Source: Methylobacterium sp. BTF04
Lineage (GTDB): Bacteria > Pseudomonadota > Alphaproteobacteria > Rhizobiales > Beijerinckiaceae
Direction: 5' to 3'
Assembly (NCBI RefSeq): GCF_010692745.1
Contig: NZ_JAAHTB010000005.1
Coordinates: 113,704 to 177,703 of the forward strand
Length of the DNA stretch: 64,000 bases
The notes beneath the pieces are model-generated. The model saw only the letters and a program-made list of their open reading frames with translations, was not told the DNA's origin and searched no databases. Shown one piece after another: positions 27,662-37,610 of this stretch (position 1 is its first letter; the number at the start of each line of letters is the position of its first letter). The translations under genes were made by a program, and so were the position numbers.

Positions 27662-28684
27662 TCAGCGGGGGGCTGCGGCGCGGCGGAGGCGGTCGTTGAT
27701 CGCTTCGCCGAGGCCGGATTCGGGGATCGGTGCGACGGCGATGATCGCCGCACCGGTGGCGTCGAGGTGGCGTAGGAATGCGAAGAGATTGGCCGCCGCC
27801 TCGCCGAGATCGCCCGCTTGGCTCAGATCGAGGCTGGCTAAGGCCGCATCGTCGCCGGTCAGAGCACCGCCGAACAACAGCACCGCCTCACCCTCGCGCA
27901 CCTCTGTCGCCCCGAGCCGGACCTGCGCCCGCGGCGCGTAATGCGAAGCCAGGAGGCCGGGACCCACCGGTGCGTGCGCTGCGTCGTCCGCCGGACCGGG
28001 CAGATCGATTCCGAGGACGCGCACGAGATCGGCCCGGGTGGTGCCGCCGGGGCGCAGCAGGCGTGGGACGCCGCCGAGGCAAGCCACCACCGTCGATTCC
28101 ACCCCCACCGGCGCCGAACCGCCATCGAGGACGGCGGCGATCCGCCCATCGAGATCGGCGAGCACGTGGGCGGCGCTGGTCGGGCTGACCCGCCCCGACC
28201 GATTGGCCGAGGGCGCCGCCACCGGGCGGCCGACGCGGGCGAGAAGCTCGCGCGCCAGGGCGTTGCCCGGCACCCGCAGGGCGACGCTGTCCAGCCCGGC
28301 GCGGGCGAGATCGCACACCGTCCCGGTACGGCGCACGGGCACCACGAGGGTGAGCGGCCCCGGCCAGAACGCGGCGGCAAGCTGGCGTGCGGCGGTGTCG
28401 AACACGCCCTCGCGCAGGGCCGCCTCGGGATCGGGAAGGTGGGCGATGAGCGGATTGAAGCGCGGCCGCGCCTTGGCGGTGAAGATGCGCGCCACCGCCG
28501 CCGGATCGGACGCATCGGCGCCGAGGCCGTAGACCGTCTCGGTCGGAAACGCGACCACGGCGCCGGCCGACAGGAGACGCGCGGCCTCGGAGATTCCAGC
28601 CGCATCCGCCACAAGACGAAAGGTGGGCTGCGGCGTCCCGTCTGAACTGTGATGCGACCGGGGGATTGACCCAAGATCGTTCAT
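27662..28684 (-). CDS. tsaC: L-threonylcarbamoyladenylate synthase (Sua5/YrdC)
   Basis: This 340-residue enzyme makes threonylcarbamoyl-AMP for t6A37 tRNA modification. The YrdC domain spans about 20-215 (AGAVVAFPTETVYGLGADA, SANRSGRVSPT, LDGGSAPVGVESTVV), followed by a Sua5 C-terminal domain (LLASHYAPRA). MNDLGSIP at 28684 is preferred over an upstream ATG at 28726 because of a GGAGA ribosome binding site. It is the long Sua5 form rather than the short TsaC form. Confidence 0.9.
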   Translation of the reverse strand: MNDLGSIPRSHHSSDGTPQPTFRLVADAAGISEAARLLSAGAVVAFPTETVYGLGADASDPAAVARIFTAKARPRFNPLIAHLPDPEAALREGVFDTAARQLAAAFWPGPLTLVVPVRRTGTVCDLARAGLDSVALRVPGNALARELLARVGRPVAAPSANRSGRVSPTSAAHVLADLDGRIAAVLDGGSAPVGVESTVVACLGGVPRLLRPGGTTRADLVRVLGIDLPGPADDAAHAPVGPGLLASHYAPRAQVRLGATEVREGEAVLLFGGALTGDDAALASLDLSQAGDLGEAAANLFAFLRHLDATGAAIIAVAPIPESGLGEAINDRLRRAAAPR

Positions 28685-28844
28685 ATCTAAACTATCTCCG
28701 ACCGAGTGGGGCCGCGATCGATCCAAGAGGTCGCGAAAGGGCCTAGCGCCGGGCCGGGCGAGGCGTCAAACACGGGATGCGGGTCGGCCCCGCGTTTCGG
28801 CCGAACATCAAGGCGTCGCGTAAAGACGATGCGAGGGAGGCACC

Positions 28845-30608
28845 ATGACCTATCGCGCTCCGGTCTCCGAGATCCTGTTCGCCCTGCGCCATGTCGCCGG
28901 CTTCGACGCCGCGCTGGCGGCAGGGCCTCCTGGCGACCTCACCATCGAGGATGCCGGCACGATCCTGTCCGAGGCGGCCAAGGTGGCGAACCACGTCATC
29001 GCCCCCCTGAACACAGTGGGTGACCGCCATGGCACGCCCCTCGCCGACGGCGCGATCACCACCCCGCCGGGCTGGCGCGAGGCCTACGCGACCTGGATCG
29101 CCGGAGGCTGGAACGGCCTCAGCGCGGAGCCCGAATACGGCGGCCAGGGCCTGCCGCTGCTCCTCAGCGCCGCCTGCAACGAGATGTGGAACGCCGCCAG
29201 CATCGCCTTCGGCCTGTGCCCGCTGCTGACGGCGGGCGGTATCGAGGCTCTGACCCGACACGGCTCCGACGACCTCAAGGCCCGCTATCTCGACAAGCTG
29301 GTCTCGGGTGAATGGACCGCGACCATGAACCTGACCGAGCCGCAGGCCGGGTCGGATCTCGCCCTGTTGCGAAGCCGGGCCGAGCGCGCGGAGGACGGCA
29401 CCTACCGGATCGTCGGCGCGAAGATCTACATCACCTACGGCGAGCACGACCTCACCGACAACATCGTGCACCTGGTCCTGGCGCGCCTCAAGGATGCACC
29501 GGCCGGCACGCGCGGCATCTCGCTGTTCCTGGTGCCGAAGATCCTGCCCGATGGCAGCCGCAACGACCTGCGCTGCTCCGGCATCGAGCACAAGCTCGGC
29601 ATCCACGGCTCGCCGACCTGCTCGATGGCCTTCGGCGACGCGGGCGGCGCCGTCGGCTGGATCATCGGCGAGGAGAACCGCGGGCTCGCCTGCATGTTCA
29701 CGATGATGAATTCGGCCCGGCTCAATGTCGGGCTGCAGGGCGTCGGCCTCGCCGAGCGCGCCACCCAACAGGCACTCGCCTATGCCCGCGATCGGCACCA
29801 GGGCAAGGCAGCGGGGGCGGAGAGCACCAGCCCGATCATCGACCATCCGGACGTGCAGCGCATGCTGCTAACGATGAAGGCCTACACCGCGGCCTCGCGC
29901 GGCATCTGCTATCTCACGGCGGCGGCGCTCGACGCCGCCCAGGGGCCGGAAGGGCAGGGCGCCCACGACCGCGCCTCCCTCCTCACCGCGGTGGCGAAAG
30001 CGTTCGCCACCGACATCGCCAACGAGGTCACCTCCCTCGGCGTCCAGGTCCATGGCGGCATGGGCTTCGTCGAGGAGACGGGAGCCGCCCAGCACATGCG
30101 CGACGCCAGGATCCTCGGCATCTACGAGGGCACCAACGGCATCCAGGCCATCGACCTCGTCACCCGCAAGCTGCCCCTCGCCGGCGGCGCCACGGTCCGC
30201 GCCCAGATCGCCTCCCTGCGCCGGATCTCCGAGGGCTTGTTGAAGGACGCCAACCCCGCCTACGGCCATATGGGCGCGCGCCTGCGCGCCGGGATCGAGA
30301 GCCTCGACCGTGCGACGAGCTTCTTGCTGAAGGCCCTCGCCTCGAACCGGCCGCAAGACGCCCTCGCCGGGGCGACGCCGTACCTGCGGCTGTTCGGCCT
30401 GGTCCAGGGCGGCGCCTGCCTCGCCCAGGCGGCGCTGGCATCGAATACGGCGCTGAAGGCCGGCGAGACCGATCCGGCGCATGCGGCGCGGATCATCCTC
30501 GCCCGATTCTTCGCCGACAACCTGCTGACGGCAGCGGCTGGGTTGGAGGAGAGCGTGATCGACGGGGGAGCCTTCGCGGACGACGCAGCGCTCGCCCTGG
30601 CGGGGTAG
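28845..30608 (+). CDS. Acyl-CoA dehydrogenase (C-terminal-extended, about 590 aa type)
   Basis: This 587-residue FAD-dependent acyl-CoA dehydrogenase is of the long subfamily that includes DmdC-like enzymes. Motifs include MNLTEPQAGSDLALLRSRAE, the mid-domain GIEHKLGIHGSPTC, GVGLAERATQQAL, VQVHGGMGFVEETGA, and IYEGTNGIQAIDLV. It heads a run with enoyl-CoA hydratase, two SDRs and corA, suggesting beta-oxidation of a specific acid. The substrate is unknown. Confidence 0.9.
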   Translation: MTYRAPVSEILFALRHVAGFDAALAAGPPGDLTIEDAGTILSEAAKVANHVIAPLNTVGDRHGTPLADGAITTPPGWREAYATWIAGGWNGLSAEPEYGGQGLPLLLSAACNEMWNAASIAFGLCPLLTAGGIEALTRHGSDDLKARYLDKLVSGEWTATMNLTEPQAGSDLALLRSRAERAEDGTYRIVGAKIYITYGEHDLTDNIVHLVLARLKDAPAGTRGISLFLVPKILPDGSRNDLRCSGIEHKLGIHGSPTCSMAFGDAGGAVGWIIGEENRGLACMFTMMNSARLNVGLQGVGLAERATQQALAYARDRHQGKAAGAESTSPIIDHPDVQRMLLTMKAYTAASRGICYLTAAALDAAQGPEGQGAHDRASLLTAVAKAFATDIANEVTSLGVQVHGGMGFVEETGAAQHMRDARILGIYEGTNGIQAIDLVTRKLPLAGGATVRAQIASLRRISEGLLKDANPAYGHMGARLRAGIESLDRATSFLLKALASNRPQDALAGATPYLRLFGLVQGGACLAQAALASNTALKAGETDPAHAARIILARFFADNLLTAAAGLEESVIDGGAFADDAALALAG

Positions 30609-30611
30609 CAC

Positions 30612-30720
30612 GCAAAACCCTCCCCCCCTCTGAGGGGGGAGGGTCGTCGCGAAGCGACCGGGAGAGGGGACGACCTCTCCTGACGAAGCGCTCCCCTCTC
30701 CCGACCCACTCCCGCAGAGC
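30612..30720. repeat. Extragenic palindromic repeat
   Basis: Between the dehydrogenase and hydratase genes lie nested C/G-rich palindromes (for example CCCTC-rich arms around TCTGAGGG, GTCGTCGCGAAGCGAC, and CTCCCCTCTC pairing with GAGAGGGGA). This is the look of a dispersed intergenic element and might attenuate transcription into the hydratase. Confidence 0.5.
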
Positions 30721-30766
30721 GAAGTGGAATCTTCGAAGTACGGCCGGCCGCAACGGGACCGACATC

Positions 30767-31525
30767 ATGACCGATCACATCGCGATCGAGGACACCGCGG
30801 ATGGCGTGCGCCTCATCCGCATCGACCGGCCGGAGAAGAAGAACGCGCTCACTGGGGCGATGTACAAGGCCATGCGGGATGCCCTCGTCGGGGCCGACGC
30901 CTCCGAGACCATCGGTGCCGTGGTGTTCGCCGGAGCGCCGGGGGCCTTCAGCGCCGGAAACGATCTCGCCGACTTCGTCGCGGGCGCCCGCAAGCCGTTC
31001 AGCGAGGCTCCGGCCCTGCATTTCATTCGCCAGCTCGCCCGGACCCGAACCCCGATGGTGGCGGCGGTGGACGGAATCGCCGTGGGCATCGGCACGACGC
31101 TGACGCTGCATTGCGACCTCGTCTATGCCAGCCCCGCGGCGCGGTTCCGCATGCCCTTCGTCGAGCTCGGGCTCGTGCCCGAGGCGGCCTCCAGCTACCT
31201 GCTGCCGCGCCGGGTCGGCCTGCTGAAGGCCACCGAGATGCTGCTGCTCTCCCAACCCTTCGACGCGGACGAGGCTGTCGCCCTGGGCCTCGCCAATGCG
31301 GTGATGCCGGCGGGGCTTCTGCTGGAACACGCGATGGCGCAGGCCGGTCGCCTCGCCGCCCTGCCGCGCGGGGCGGTGGCGGCCACCCGTGCGCTGATCC
31401 GCGGCGATCAGGCAGCGATGGAGGCCGCCCTGGAGGCCGAGGCCGTCGCCTTCGAGGCACGGTTGCGGGCGCCGGAAGCCCAGGCGGCCTTCGCGGCCTT
31501 CCTCAACCGGGGCCGGCCGTCGTGA
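30767..31525 (+). CDS. Enoyl-CoA hydratase/isomerase
   Basis: This 252-residue crotonase-fold enzyme has oxyanion-hole segments FAGAPGAFSAGNDLADF (near 55) and DGIAVGIGTTLTLHCDL (near 103), and FVELGLVPEAASSYLLPRRVG with the catalytic acid region. It probably hydrates the product of the upstream dehydrogenase. The stop overlaps the next start (GTGA), so it is translationally coupled to the first SDR. Confidence 0.9.
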   Translation: MTDHIAIEDTADGVRLIRIDRPEKKNALTGAMYKAMRDALVGADASETIGAVVFAGAPGAFSAGNDLADFVAGARKPFSEAPALHFIRQLARTRTPMVAAVDGIAVGIGTTLTLHCDLVYASPAARFRMPFVELGLVPEAASSYLLPRRVGLLKATEMLLLSQPFDADEAVALGLANAVMPAGLLLEHAMAQAGRLAALPRGAVAATRALIRGDQAAMEAALEAEAVAFEARLRAPEAQAAFAAFLNRGRPS

Positions 31526-32370
31526 CCACCCGCCCCGATCTGCGTGGCAAGATCTGCCTCGTCGCCGGAGCCTCGCGCGGCGTCGGGCGCGGCATCGCGC
31601 GGGGATTGGGGGAGGCGGGCGCCACGGTGATCGTCACCGCCCGGTCGAGCGAGACAGGACCGCGCACGGAAGGGCGGCCCGAGACCATCGAGGATACGGC
31701 GCGGGTCGTCGACGCCGCCGGCGGCGAGGGCCACCACTACGTCTGCGACCACACGAGCGAACGCGCCGTCGACACCCTGGTCCACTGGGCCCTGCGCCGC
31801 TTCGGCCGGATCGACGTCGCGATCTCCAGCGTCTGGGGCGGCAACGAGGGCTATGACGGCGAGCGCTATCACGACGGCGCCGCCTGGGGCACGCCGTTCT
31901 GGCGCCGGTCGGCGGAACCGCTGTCGGAGTTTTTCGCGAGCGGACCCTATCCCGCCCTGCTGCTGGCACGGGCGGTGGCGCCCGCGATGATCGCGTCGCG
32001 GTCCGGCCTCGTGGTCTTCGTCTCGTTCTCCACCGAAACCGGCTATCTCGGCGACGTGTTCTACGATCTCGCCAAGGCGACCACCAACCGCCTCGCCTTC
32101 GCCTGCGCGCAGGAGCTGGCGCCCCATGGCGTCACGGCGCTCGGCCTCTCGCCCGGCTTCGTGCTGACCGAGCGGGTGGTCGATATCGGCCATGCGGCGC
32201 TGGCCACCGAGAGCCCGCTCTATGCCGGCAGGGCGCTGGCGGCGCTCGCCGCCGATCCGGCCATCGCCGAGCGGGCCGGCCGCATCCTGCACGTGGGCGA
32301 TCTCGCCGGCGAATACGGCTTCACCGACGCGGACGGGACGCAGCCCGCACGCTTTCACATCGGCTCCTGA
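31522..32370 (+). CDS. Short-chain dehydrogenase/reductase
   Basis: This 282-residue SDR starts at GTG 31522, overlapping the hydratase stop. The cofactor motif is GASRGVGRG near residue 15, and the catalytic pair is in FYDLAKATTNR with Ser in FVSFSTETGYLG. A long insert (WGGNEGYDGERYHDGAAWG) follows the central strand. A 3-hydroxyacyl-CoA dehydrogenase role would complete the pathway, but this is inference. Confidence 0.87.
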   Translation: MTTRPDLRGKICLVAGASRGVGRGIARGLGEAGATVIVTARSSETGPRTEGRPETIEDTARVVDAAGGEGHHYVCDHTSERAVDTLVHWALRRFGRIDVAISSVWGGNEGYDGERYHDGAAWGTPFWRRSAEPLSEFFASGPYPALLLARAVAPAMIASRSGLVVFVSFSTETGYLGDVFYDLAKATTNRLAFACAQELAPHGVTALGLSPGFVLTERVVDIGHAALATESPLYAGRALAALAADPAIAERAGRILHVGDLAGEYGFTDADGTQPARFHIGS

Positions 32371-32441
32371 GCCGTGTTTTGTCGCGCTGTCCCGACGAAC
32401 CGGATTGCCGGTGGTTGGAGAGCGCCCATGAGGACGACGCA

Positions 32442-33302
32442 ATGACCGGATCGCTCGCTGGCAAGACCCTGTTCATCACCGGAGCCTCCCGCGGCATCGG
32501 CCTCGCCATCGGCCTGCGGGCCGCCCGCGACGGGGCCAATGTCGCCATCGCGGCCAAGACCGACACGCCGCACCCGAAGCTGGAGGGCACGATCCACACG
32601 GCGGCAGAGGCGATCGAGCGCGCCGGCGGCCGGGCCCTGCCGCTGCTGGTGGATGTGCGCGACGAAGACAGCGTCGCCGCCGCCATCGCGACCACGGCCC
32701 AGACCTTCGGCGGCATCGACATCGTCGTGAACAACGCCAGCGCGATCTCGCTCACCCGGACGCCGCAGACCGAGATGAAGCGCTTCGACCTGATGCATCA
32801 GATCAACACCCGGGGCACCTACATGGTCAGCAAGTACGCGATCCCGCATCTGGCCAAGGCGGACAACCCCCATATGCTGATGCTGTCGCCGCCCCTCGAC
32901 ATGGCGGAGAAATGGTTCGCGCCGCATCTGGCCTACACCATGGCGAAGTTCGGCATGTCGCTCTGCGTGCTCGGGCTCGCGGGCGAGCTGCGGCGTCAGG
33001 GCATCGCGGTCAACGCCCTGTGGCCGCGCACCACCATCGCGACGGCGGCGGTGCGCAATCTGCTCGGCGGCGACGCGCTGATGCAGGCCAGCCGCACCCC
33101 CGACATCATCGCCGACGCCGCCCACGCCCTGTTCCTGATGCCGTCTCGGGACATCACCGGTCGCTTTCTGATCGACGACACATTCCTGGCGGAGCAGGGT
33201 GTCACGGACTTTTCAAAATACCGCGTCACACCCGACGTTCCCCTTGCGCCGGACTTCTTCGTGCCGGATGCGAGCACACCGCCTCCCGGGGCCTTCGCCT
33301 GA
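32442..33302 (+). CDS. SDR-family oxidoreductase (HSDL2-like)
   Basis: This 286-residue classical SDR has TGASRGIGLAIG near residue 13 and an extended segment AAKTDTPHPKLEGTIHTAAEAI characteristic of hydroxysteroid dehydrogenase-like protein 2. The catalytic tyrosine/lysine are in LAYTMAKFGMSL. It follows the first SDR by 71 bases in the same direction and probably belongs to the same transcript. Confidence 0.88.
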   Translation: MTGSLAGKTLFITGASRGIGLAIGLRAARDGANVAIAAKTDTPHPKLEGTIHTAAEAIERAGGRALPLLVDVRDEDSVAAAIATTAQTFGGIDIVVNNASAISLTRTPQTEMKRFDLMHQINTRGTYMVSKYAIPHLAKADNPHMLMLSPPLDMAEKWFAPHLAYTMAKFGMSLCVLGLAGELRRQGIAVNALWPRTTIATAAVRNLLGGDALMQASRTPDIIADAAHALFLMPSRDITGRFLIDDTFLAEQGVTDFSKYRVTPDVPLAPDFFVPDASTPPPGAFA

Positions 33303-33312
33303 GACGTAACCC

Positions 33313-34317
33313 GTGATCTTCATTCACCAGCCGGTCGCCGGCGCCGGGCAAACCCTGCTCGAGCGCCGTTCCCTCGAATTGCAGGACCCGATCCCCGACG
33401 ACACCGTGTGGCTCGACATGATCCGCCCGAGCCGGGAGGAGGACCTCAAGGTCGAGGCCTTCATGGGCATTTCGGTGCCGACCCGCGAGGAGATGAAGGA
33501 CATCGAGCCCTCCGAACTCCTCTATGTCGAGGACGGGGCGCGCTACATGACCGGCCGGGTGCTGAGCAAGGTCAGCGACGGCGACGAGCCGGGTCTCGCC
33601 GGCATCACCTTCATCCTGCGCGGCAACCGCCTGGTCACGGTGCGGTACGAGGAGCCGCAGGCGTTCCGGATGTATACCCAACGCGCCGGCCGCTCCACCG
33701 GCAACGGTCCCTCGGCGGTGCCGTCGGGCGAGACGATCCTCGCCGGCCTGATCGAGACGGTGATCGACCGGGCGGCCGACGTGCTCCAGCTCCAGGGCGA
33801 GCGCATCGACCGGCTGTCGGGCAAGATCTTCGAGGAGAAGGCCGATCCGTCGGCCCGCAACACCGCGTTGCAGGATACCCTCCGGGCACTCGGCCGCCAC
33901 GGCGACCTGATCTCGAAGCAGCGCGAGAGCCTCGTCTCGATGGAGCGCATCCTGCTCGCGCTGTCGGCGACCTACCGCACCGCCAAGGCGCCGCGCGAGT
34001 TGCGCGAGGACGTGCGCTCGACCCTGCGCGATCTGCAATCGCTGGAAGAGCACGCCACCTTCCTGTCCTCGAAAATTCAGTTCCTGCTCGACGCGACGCT
34101 CGGGCTGGTCAACCTCGAGCAGAACAACATCATCAAGCTGTTTTCGGTCATGGCAGTCGTCTTCATGCCACCGACGCTAATCGCCTCGATCTACGGCATG
34201 AACTTCAAGGCGATGCCCGAACTCGATTGGAGTTTCGGCTATCCGATGGCAGTCGTGATGATGGTGGTTGCAGCGGTGCTGCCTTACGTATTCTTCAGAT
34301 GGAAAAAGTGGCTCTAA
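33313..34317 (+). CDS. corA: CorA-family magnesium/divalent cation transporter
   Basis: This 334-residue pentameric channel subunit has a large cytoplasmic N-terminal domain, two C-terminal membrane segments and the selectivity motif YGMN (Met 296) followed by FKAMPELDW. A long helix precedes the pore (RDLQSLEEHATFLSSKIQ). It starts at GTG 11 bases after the SDR, so it may be read from the acyl-CoA run although the functional link is unclear. Confidence 0.93.
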   Translation: MIFIHQPVAGAGQTLLERRSLELQDPIPDDTVWLDMIRPSREEDLKVEAFMGISVPTREEMKDIEPSELLYVEDGARYMTGRVLSKVSDGDEPGLAGITFILRGNRLVTVRYEEPQAFRMYTQRAGRSTGNGPSAVPSGETILAGLIETVIDRAADVLQLQGERIDRLSGKIFEEKADPSARNTALQDTLRALGRHGDLISKQRESLVSMERILLALSATYRTAKAPRELREDVRSTLRDLQSLEEHATFLSSKIQFLLDATLGLVNLEQNNIIKLFSVMAVVFMPPTLIASIYGMNFKAMPELDWSFGYPMAVVMMVVAAVLPYVFFRWKKWL

Positions 34318-34505
34318 CTGCCGACCGACTCAGTCATCAGCATAGAACCGTATTACTCAATACAACTAGCGATGGCCGAGGCCGTTTTATCAATCACCAA
34401 AAAATTCTAATTTAGAGAAAACTAACTGAGTTGGGATACGAGCTTATCCCGACGCCGGATGGAGTAGACAATCTGATCCGGCCTTTCAGGAGGCCTGGAA
34501 TTCGC

Positions 34506-36188
34506 ATGCGAAATCTCTCCATCCGCACCAAGCTCATCGGGGCTTTCACGCTTCTCGCCCTCATCATCACCGCCCTCGGTGGCGTTTCCGTGATGGGTCT
34601 GGCGACGGTCAACCGTAGCGTCGTCGACCTCGGCCAGAACTGGCTGCCGAGCGTCCGGACGGCCGAAGGGTTGAACACCTGGACGTCGCGTCACGGCCTC
34701 AACATCTACCGTCATATCGCTTCGCAAGACGAGGCCGAGATGGCCCTGATCGATCAGGACATCGGCCAGCGTACGACCAAGATCAAGGAGTTGATCGGCA
34801 CCTATCGCGGGCTGATTAGCTCCCCCGAGGAAGGCCACTTGTTCGACCGCTTCGTGACGCAGTGGCAGTCTTATCTCCAGGAAGTCGAGCCGGTGCTCGT
34901 GCTGTCACGGCGCAACGAGGGCGAGGCCGCGCGGGCTCTCATGGAGAAGACGGCGCTTCCGACCCGGCTCGCCCTGGTGAAGACGCTCGAAGATCTGGTC
35001 GCCCTGGACGGACGGGGTGCGGACGTGGCGGTCGCCTCCGCCACGTCGGCCTATGATCAAACCCGGACCATCGCGTGGGCATCGGCGCTCGGTGGCACAC
35101 TGGCGGCCGCGATCCTCGCCACAATCATCATCCGGGGCGTCTCGGGCGACATCGTCTCGGTGGTGACGCCGATGACCGCCCTCGCGGCGGGCGACCTCGG
35201 GGTGACGATCCCGCATCAGGGCCGGAAGACGGAGATCGGCGGCATCGCGGACGCAGTCCAGGTGTTCAAGACCGGCCTTATCCGCATGAAGCACCTTGAG
35301 GAGGAGACCGCGCAGGCCCGCGCCGGAGCCGAGGCCCAGCGCAAGCAGGCCATGCGCGACATGGCCGACAGCTTCCAGGCGGCGGTGGGTGACATCATCG
35401 GCATGGTCGGGTCGTCGGCCACCGAATTACAGGCCACGGCGCGGACCTTGACGGCGACGGCGACCGAGACCGCGAGCCAGTCCACCACCGTCGCCGCAGC
35501 GGCCGAAGAGGCGGCGTCGAATGTCGGCACCGTCGCCGCGGCAGCCGAGGAACTCGGCTCGTCGGTCCAGGAGATCGGGCGTCAGGTTCAGGGGTCGGCG
35601 AACCTCGCCGAAATCGCGGTGCGCGAATCCGAGGAGACCGCAGCCCTCGTCCAGGAACTGAGCGCGGCCACCACCCGGATCGGCGACGTCGTGAAGCTGA
35701 TCTCCGACATCGCCAGCCAGACGAACCTGCTCGCGCTGAACGCGACGATCGAGGCGGCGCGGGCCGGCGAGGCGGGACGGGGCTTTGCCGTCGTCGCATC
35801 CGAGGTGAAGGAACTCGCGAGCCAGACTGCACGGGCCACCGAGGAGATCGGCGCCCAGATCGGCCGGATCCAGGGCGCGACCGGGCAGAGCGTCAAGGCC
35901 ATCGCCGCGATCACCGCCCGCATCGGCGAGATCAACACCGTGTCCGGCTCGATCGCCGCCGCGGTGGAGGAGCAGGGCGCGGCGACGCAGGAGATCGTCC
36001 GCAACGTCGCCCAGGCCGCCATGGGAACCGGTGAAGTGACGGCGAACATCGCAGGGGTGGCCAGCGCCGCCGAGGAGACCGGTACCGCCGCGACCCAGGT
36101 CCTCGCCTCGGCCTCCGAGTTGTCGCGCCAATCGGAACACCTCAGCGCAGAAGTGAACCGCTTCCTGGCGACGGTCCGCGCCGCCTGA
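34506..36188 (+). CDS. Methyl-accepting chemotaxis protein
   Basis: This 560-residue chemoreceptor has membrane segments at about 10-32 and 192-212 enclosing a four-helix-bundle ligand domain, then HAMP (about 214-265) and a signalling domain whose hairpin tip lies at about 399-438 ([20 protein letters not shown]). AGGAGG precedes ATG 34506. No pentapeptide tether is visible at the C-terminus. The ligand is unknown. Confidence 0.93.
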   Translation: MRNLSIRTKLIGAFTLLALIITALGGVSVMGLATVNRSVVDLGQNWLPSVRTAEGLNTWTSRHGLNIYRHIASQDEAEMALIDQDIGQRTTKIKELIGTYRGLISSPEEGHLFDRFVTQWQSYLQEVEPVLVLSRRNEGEAARALMEKTALPTRLALVKTLEDLVALDGRGADVAVASATSAYDQTRTIAWASALGGTLAAAILATIIIRGVSGDIVSVVTPMTALAAGDLGVTIPHQGRKTEIGGIADAVQVFKTGLIRMKHLEEETAQARAGAEAQRKQAMRDMADSFQAAVGDIIGMVGSSATELQATARTLTATATETASQSTTVAAAAEEAASNVGTVAAAAEELGSSVQEIGRQVQGSANLAEIAVRESEETAALVQELSAATTRIGDVVKLISDIASQTNLLALNATIEAARAGEAGRGFAVVASEVKELASQTARATEEIGAQIGRIQGATGQSVKAIAAITARIGEINTVSGSIAAAVEEQGAATQEIVRNVAQAAMGTGEVTANIAGVASAAEETGTAATQVLASASELSRQSEHLSAEVNRFLATVRAA

Positions 36189-36245
36189 GTCTGCCCCGCC
36201 GCGACGGGGCTTGCCCTGCCGCGGCGGATTGCTGATGATCCATCC

Positions 36246-37010
36246 ATGTGCGGTCGCTACTTCGCGCTCCAGGCGCCTGAAATCTTCCGACAGCTCTACG
36301 GCTATCCCGAGCGGCCGAACTTTCCGCCCCGCTACAACATCGCCCCGACCCAGCCGGTGGCGCTGGTGATCGCGGAGGGGGGCGCGCGCCATTTCCGGCT
36401 GGTGCGCTGGGGCCTGTGGCCGAGTTGGCTGAAGGATCCGAAGGGCTTTCCCCTCGTCATCAACGCCCGCGTCGAGACGATCCAGGAGAAGCCGAGCTTT
36501 CGCGGGGCGCTGCGGCATCGCCGCTGCGTGTTCCTCGCCGACGGGTTCTACGAGTGGCGCCGCGAGGGCAGCGGCAAGTCGGCGACGAAGACCCCTTTCA
36601 TGATCCGCCGCGCCGATGGCGCCCCCATGGCTCTGGCCGGATTGTGGGAGAACTGGCTCGGCGCCGATGGCTCCGAGATCGATACCGCGGCCATCGTCAC
36701 CACCGGTGCCAACGGCGTGCTCGCCGCGATCCACGACCGCATGCCGGCGATCCTGTCGGCTGAACAGGTCGAGCCCTGGCTCGATACGCGCGGCGTCGAG
36801 CCCGGCCCCGCCGCTGCCCTGTGCCGGCCCTGTCCCGAAGACTGGCTCACCCTCGATCCTGTCGGCCCCCGGGTGAACGATGCGCGCAATGACGCGCCCG
36901 ACCTCGTCGTGCCGCTGGAAACGCCCCAGCGGACCCGCACCGACAGCCTTCAGCCTCCCGCCGATCGTCCCCGGTCGAGCGACGAGGACGCCCAGGGCGC
37001 GCTGTTCTGA
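36246..37010 (+). CDS. SRAP (HMCES/YedK-type) abasic-site protein
   Basis: This 254-residue protein begins MCGRYF, giving the mature catalytic Cys2 that forms a thiazolidine cross-link with abasic sites in single-stranded DNA. The other catalytic-site elements are present: VINARVET (Asn), FYEW (Glu), and IHDRMPAIL (His). It acts in DNA damage tolerance. A disordered tail follows about residue 215. Confidence 0.93.
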   Translation: MCGRYFALQAPEIFRQLYGYPERPNFPPRYNIAPTQPVALVIAEGGARHFRLVRWGLWPSWLKDPKGFPLVINARVETIQEKPSFRGALRHRRCVFLADGFYEWRREGSGKSATKTPFMIRRADGAPMALAGLWENWLGADGSEIDTAAIVTTGANGVLAAIHDRMPAILSAEQVEPWLDTRGVEPGPAAALCRPCPEDWLTLDPVGPRVNDARNDAPDLVVPLETPQRTRTDSLQPPADRPRSSDEDAQGALF

Positions 37011-37181
37011 TTTTTTGGGGTGCGGCCTCGGGTGGCGCCGGTTCGCGCGGCGGTGGCAGACCACCGCGTCCTGTCATTCCGGCATTGCGCATGCGCGCCA
37101 AAGGCGGCATCGCTCATGCGCCTCGCGTGGCGGCCGCAATGACCGGACCGCATCGAGCGAGGACAGGGAGACGATGAAACG

Positions 37182-37385
37182 ATGACGCCCGAGGAAATTA
37201 CGGACCTGAACCGGGCGCGCGCCAGCCTGGCGCGGCAGCGCAATGCTCTGTCGAAGCGCATCGGTGCGAGCGAACTGGCGGCAGCGTCGGCGGCCGAGGA
37301 TCTGATGCGCGTTCTGTTGGCCATCGAGGCCGTCGACCGGGCCCTCACCGATGCCGGTCAGCCCTACACCCCGCCGATGGCCTGA
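37182..37385 (+). CDS. Small helical hypothetical protein (67 aa)
   Basis: This 67-residue Ala/Arg/Leu-rich protein is predicted to be a helical hairpin (NRARASLARQRNALSKRIG, then AAEDLMRVLLAIEAVDRAL), with no membrane segment. It lies 9 bases before the PhnA-like gene and is probably cotranscribed with it. A GGGAGA ribosome binding element precedes it. Confidence 0.6.
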   Translation: MTPEEITDLNRARASLARQRNALSKRIGASELAAASAAEDLMRVLLAIEAVDRALTDAGQPYTPPMA

Positions 37386-37394
37386 GGATCGGCC

Positions 37395-37610
37395 ATGGAC
37401 GAGACCAGGGACACCAACGGCACCAAGCTCGCCGACGGCGACGCGGTGACCTTGATCAAGGATCTCAAGGTGAAGGGCACCTCGACGACATTGAAGCGCG
37501 GTACCCTGATCAAGAACATCCGTCTCACCGGCGACCCTGCCGAGATCGAATGCAACGCCGACAAGGTCAAAGGCTTGGTGCTGAAGACCGAATTCCTGAA
37601 GAAGGCCTAG
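37395..37610 (+). CDS. PhnA (YjdM)-like protein, C-terminal domain only
   Basis: This 71-residue protein matches the PhnA/YjdM C-terminal barrel (DTNGTKLADGDAVTLIKDLKVKG, GTLIKNIRL, LKTEFLKKA). The usual N-terminal zinc ribbon is missing. Despite the historical name, a phosphonate role is not established. It overlaps the convergent downstream gene by 4 bases. Confidence 0.85.
   Translation: MDETRDTNGTKLADGDAVTLIKDLKVKGTSTTLKRGTLIKNIRLTGDPAEIECNADKVKGLVLKTEFLKKA

Noticed and set aside
35427..37064. 545-codon minus-strand frame across the chemoreceptor and SRAP genes
   Set aside because: Both genes have intact motifs on the plus strand; the opposite frame is Gly/Asp-rich and has no recognisable protein features.
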